Shown: one piece after another, positions 5,830 through 7,096 of the stretch | Position numbering within the stretch: the first letter of the stretch is position 1 | Layout of the letters: every line of letters begins with the position of its first letter | DNA from: Pseudomonadota bacterium | GTDB lineage: Bacteria; Pseudomonadota; Alphaproteobacteria; Rhodospirillales; Magnetospirillaceae | Direction: 5' to 3' | Assembly (NCBI GenBank): GCA_023437865.1 | Contig: JAEZFE010000021.1 | Coordinates: 1-7,096 of the forward strand | Length of the DNA: 7,096 nucleotides | Made by a program: the position numbers and the translations under genes | Notes under the pieces: model-generated | Database searches by the model: none | Seen by the model: only the letters and a program-made list of their open reading frames with translations | Told to the model about the DNA's origin: nothing

Positions 5830-6002
5830 ATGCACCGATATCCATCCGCCCATTTGAAGCTGCGAGGCCAGTGTTTCTGGAGGGATCAGACATCACCAGC
5901 TGCCCGTCCGTCGCATCTATGGAAGTCCACCAAGCCAATTCCCTGCGCTCTCCACACCCCTCTTGCTGACCTCGACCTCAACCTCGGCAATTGCATCAAA
6001 CC
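5830..6002. other. Gap between the operon promoter and the decayed gene
   Basis: No intact gene is supported. On the minus strand a short frame after AAGG (ATG at 5996) gives only 36 residues. Another frame has a coding-like acidic run (AIAEVEVEVSKRG) that stops after about 27 residues at an in-frame TAG. These may be remnants of a further small gene downstream of the decayed one, but I cannot name a family. Confidence 0.35.
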
Positions 6003-6319
6003 TTAGCCGGGTTCCACATAGGGCGGCAGGCCAAGAAACAGCCGCCCGCAATCCTCCAGGGCGCCACCGAGGGCGGTTTCCCAATCCGGGTCGCCCTCAT
6101 GGGCCATGCGGGGGCCGTATTCACATCCATGGCGAACAGGATAGCGGCATGCTCCACCGCGTCCCCGCCTTGATCCTCCAGCCCGAGCGCGCGGGCGACG
6201 GACTCTGGTCCGGCCTGTTGAACGGGGGCGCCTCGTAATTGGCGTCCTCGCCCGTCAGCACGCCACGCAGCCGCTTGCAATGCGCCAGCGCCTCTGCGTT
6301 GGCCGCGTCCTGGGGTCAT
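6003..6319 (-). pseudogene. Decayed small gene with several frameshifts, family unknown
   Basis: No single frame is open with sensible protein, but three consecutive pieces look coding. The first reads QDAANAEALAHCKRLRGVL and TGEDANYEAPPFNR. The second, in another frame, reads ESVARALGLEDQGGDAVEHA and AAILFAMDVN. The third reads YGPRMAHEGDPDWETALGG and CGRLFLGLPPYVEPG, ending at TAA 6005-6003. The breaks fall near 6313, 6211 and 6120. Joined, they give about 105 residues of acidic, soluble protein. The ATG at 6319 overlaps the TGA of the upstream small gene (ATGA), a layout typical of coupled genes, so the original was probably co-transcribed with it. I do not recognise the family. It is either degraded island cargo or an intact gene read with errors. 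Confidence 0.5.
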
Positions 6320-6552
6320 GGGGCGCCTTCGCCCACCTGAATATCGCGCTGCACCATGCCATAGGAGAGGTCACGGAGAAGTGTGTCCACCACGTGGGGG
6401 TCGCCTAGGTAGGGCCTCCCGGAATTGGCAAGGGCAAGTGCTACGATCAGGCCGCCAGCATCGGGAGTGCGGTCCTTGCGGGAGGTCATGGCGGCAGTTC
6501 TCATCGTGGGTTTGGCTCGCCCAAGGTCATGTGGTTTCTTGGTGTTCGCCAT
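6316..6552 (-). CDS. Small hypothetical protein
   Basis: A 78-residue soluble protein beginning MANTKKPHDLGRAKP. It has a basic N-terminal third and a more regular C-terminal part (DAGGLIVALALANSGR, then HVVDTLLRDLSYGMVQRDIQ). No membrane segment or known motif is visible, and I do not recognise it. Start ATG 6552 has AGG 4 bases upstream, which is weak; in-frame ATGs at 6504 and 6489 are alternatives. Its stop TGA overlaps the ATG of the decayed gene downstream, which suggests a former two-gene unit. It is divergent from the HNH-type gene, with a structured gap between them. The context (HNH nuclease, restriction remnant) points to phage or island cargo. Confidence 0.45.
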   Translation of the reverse strand: MANTKKPHDLGRAKPTMRTAAMTSRKDRTPDAGGLIVALALANSGRPYLGDPHVVDTLLRDLSYGMVQRDIQVGEGAP

Positions 6553-6558
6553 CAAACC

Positions 6559-6628
6559 TGGGCAAACGGCGTGACCGCCCAACCGCGCCTCGGTCGCTCG
6601 TTGGGGAGGTAGGTTGGGCCTTTGCCCA
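6559..6628. repeat. Nested inverted repeats in the divergent intergenic region
   Basis: TGGGCAAA (6559-6566) is the exact reverse complement of TTTGCCCA (6621-6628). Inside these, GCCCAACC (6577-6584) is the exact reverse complement of GGTTGGGC (6612-6619). The right arms are one base apart, the left arms ten. The region lies between two divergent starts (6552 and 6691), so it may be an operator or a structured leader. Confidence 0.5.
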
Positions 6629-6678
6629 TGGCTTCTGACAAACTGGCCTGAATTCAGGGGGCGCCCCACTCTCCGTTC

Positions 6679-6685
6679 GAGGAGG
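6679..6685 (+). promoter_or_regulatory. Strong ribosome binding site of the HNH-type gene
   Basis: GAGGAGG lies 5 bases before ATG 6691. It is the strongest Shine-Dalgarno in the window and decides that start. Confidence 0.75.
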
Positions 6686-6690
6686 GCGCT

Positions 6691-7096
6691 ATGAAGCAAA
6701 CCCGTCGTGCGAAGAAAGCGAAGCGGAGCCGCGAACTCGGGCGCGCCGCTCGTATCGCCATCGAAGCCCAGAGAGCGCGCGGCGCCCCACCGTCGCAGCG
6801 GGCCGAGCAAGCTCTTGCCGCCGTGCGACAAGCCGCCCCCAGCCTCACCAAGAAGGAGGCCATGAGGATCGTTGTACGCGAGATCAGGAAATTTGACCTC
6901 CTACCACCCATCCAGGACGGAAGCACCCCCGCCTGGGCCCGGACGTTGGCAAGTCGCGCTAAGAGACATGACCGTCAAGCGGGGAGTGATGCGACCATTA
7001 CCGCGAAGGAGGTCTTTGACCTCTTCGTCAGGCAAGACGGGCGGTGCTCGGTCAGTGGCATCCCGTTTTCCACGGACCACCACAATCCGCTATCTC
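6691..7096 (+). CDS. HNH-type endonuclease, N-terminal part (runs off the right edge)
   Basis: At least 135 residues are present with no stop before the window edge. The first 50 residues are strongly basic (MKQTRRAKKAKRSREL), as expected for DNA binding. Near the end, ITAKEVFDLFVRQDGRCSVS (about residues 103-122) leads into GIPFSTDHHNPLS. This matches the entry to HNH domains of phage and island nucleases, where the first cysteine (C119) lies before a G-x-P-F turn and is normally followed by NP.SPSLDRI and the HNH core. The catalytic core itself lies beyond 7096, so activity cannot be judged. The start is supported by GAGGAGG 5 bases upstream. It is divergent from the small hypothetical gene. 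I am fairly sure of the HNH-like region and unsure of the precise subfamily. Confidence 0.6.
   Translation, partial: MKQTRRAKKAKRSRELGRAARIAIEAQRARGAPPSQRAEQALAAVRQAAPSLTKKEAMRIVVREIRKFDLLPPIQDGSTPAWARTLASRAKRHDRQAGSDATITAKEVFDLFVRQDGRCSVSGIPFSTDHHNPLS

Noticed and set aside
5537..5938. A minus-strand open frame crossing the operon promoter and the membrane gene
   Set aside because: It overlaps the first 230 bases of the membrane GAF-like gene in another frame and shows no family motif.
1..7096. CRISPR arrays, insertion-sequence ends or transposase genes
   Set aside because: No regularly spaced repeats, no transposase motif and no terminal inverted repeats with target duplication were seen.

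Overview
The window is high-GC alphaproteobacterial DNA, probably Rhodospirillales and possibly Magnetospirillum-like. The clues are codon use, a CcmC-type haem exporter, an ExoD-family protein and a 3' half of a tRNA-Arg of alphaproteobacterial type. The genus is an inference from general resemblance, not from a search.

The left part (1 to about 3990) looks like ordinary chromosome. It holds the 5' part of ccmC (minus), a YkgJ-family cysteine-cluster protein (minus), a divergent ExoD-family membrane protein (plus), an RsbQ-like alpha/beta hydrolase broken by one frameshift (minus) and a secreted DUF4197 protein (plus). The DUF4197 gene sits between two copies of a 38-39 base direct repeat. 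The repeat contains the last bases of a tRNA-Arg gene plus a small hairpin found just after it.

At 3994-4038 lies the 3' half of a tRNA-Arg(ACG) gene on the minus strand, starting exactly in the anticodon loop, with no matching 5' half beside it. A tRNA-type terminator follows it. This is what the distal attachment site of a tRNA-targeted integrative element looks like. It places the element to the right (about 4039 to beyond 7096), with the intact tRNA expected off the right edge.

The right part (4039-7096) fits that reading. It holds a truncated, frameshifted HsdR-N-type gene, then a visibly AT-richer two-gene operon, then decayed small genes, and finally the start of an HNH-type nuclease gene. 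In the operon, a membrane protein with a coiled coil and a GAF-like domain is followed one base later by a Panacea (DUF4065, SocA/PanA-type) protein. A near-consensus promoter precedes it.

The Panacea pair is the best candidate for an undescribed system. Panacea proteins are known antitoxins that pair with very diverse toxins, and here the partner is a two-helix membrane sensor-like protein. Frameshifts occur in at least three separate places in the window, so either island decay or sequence error must be considered for the broken genes.
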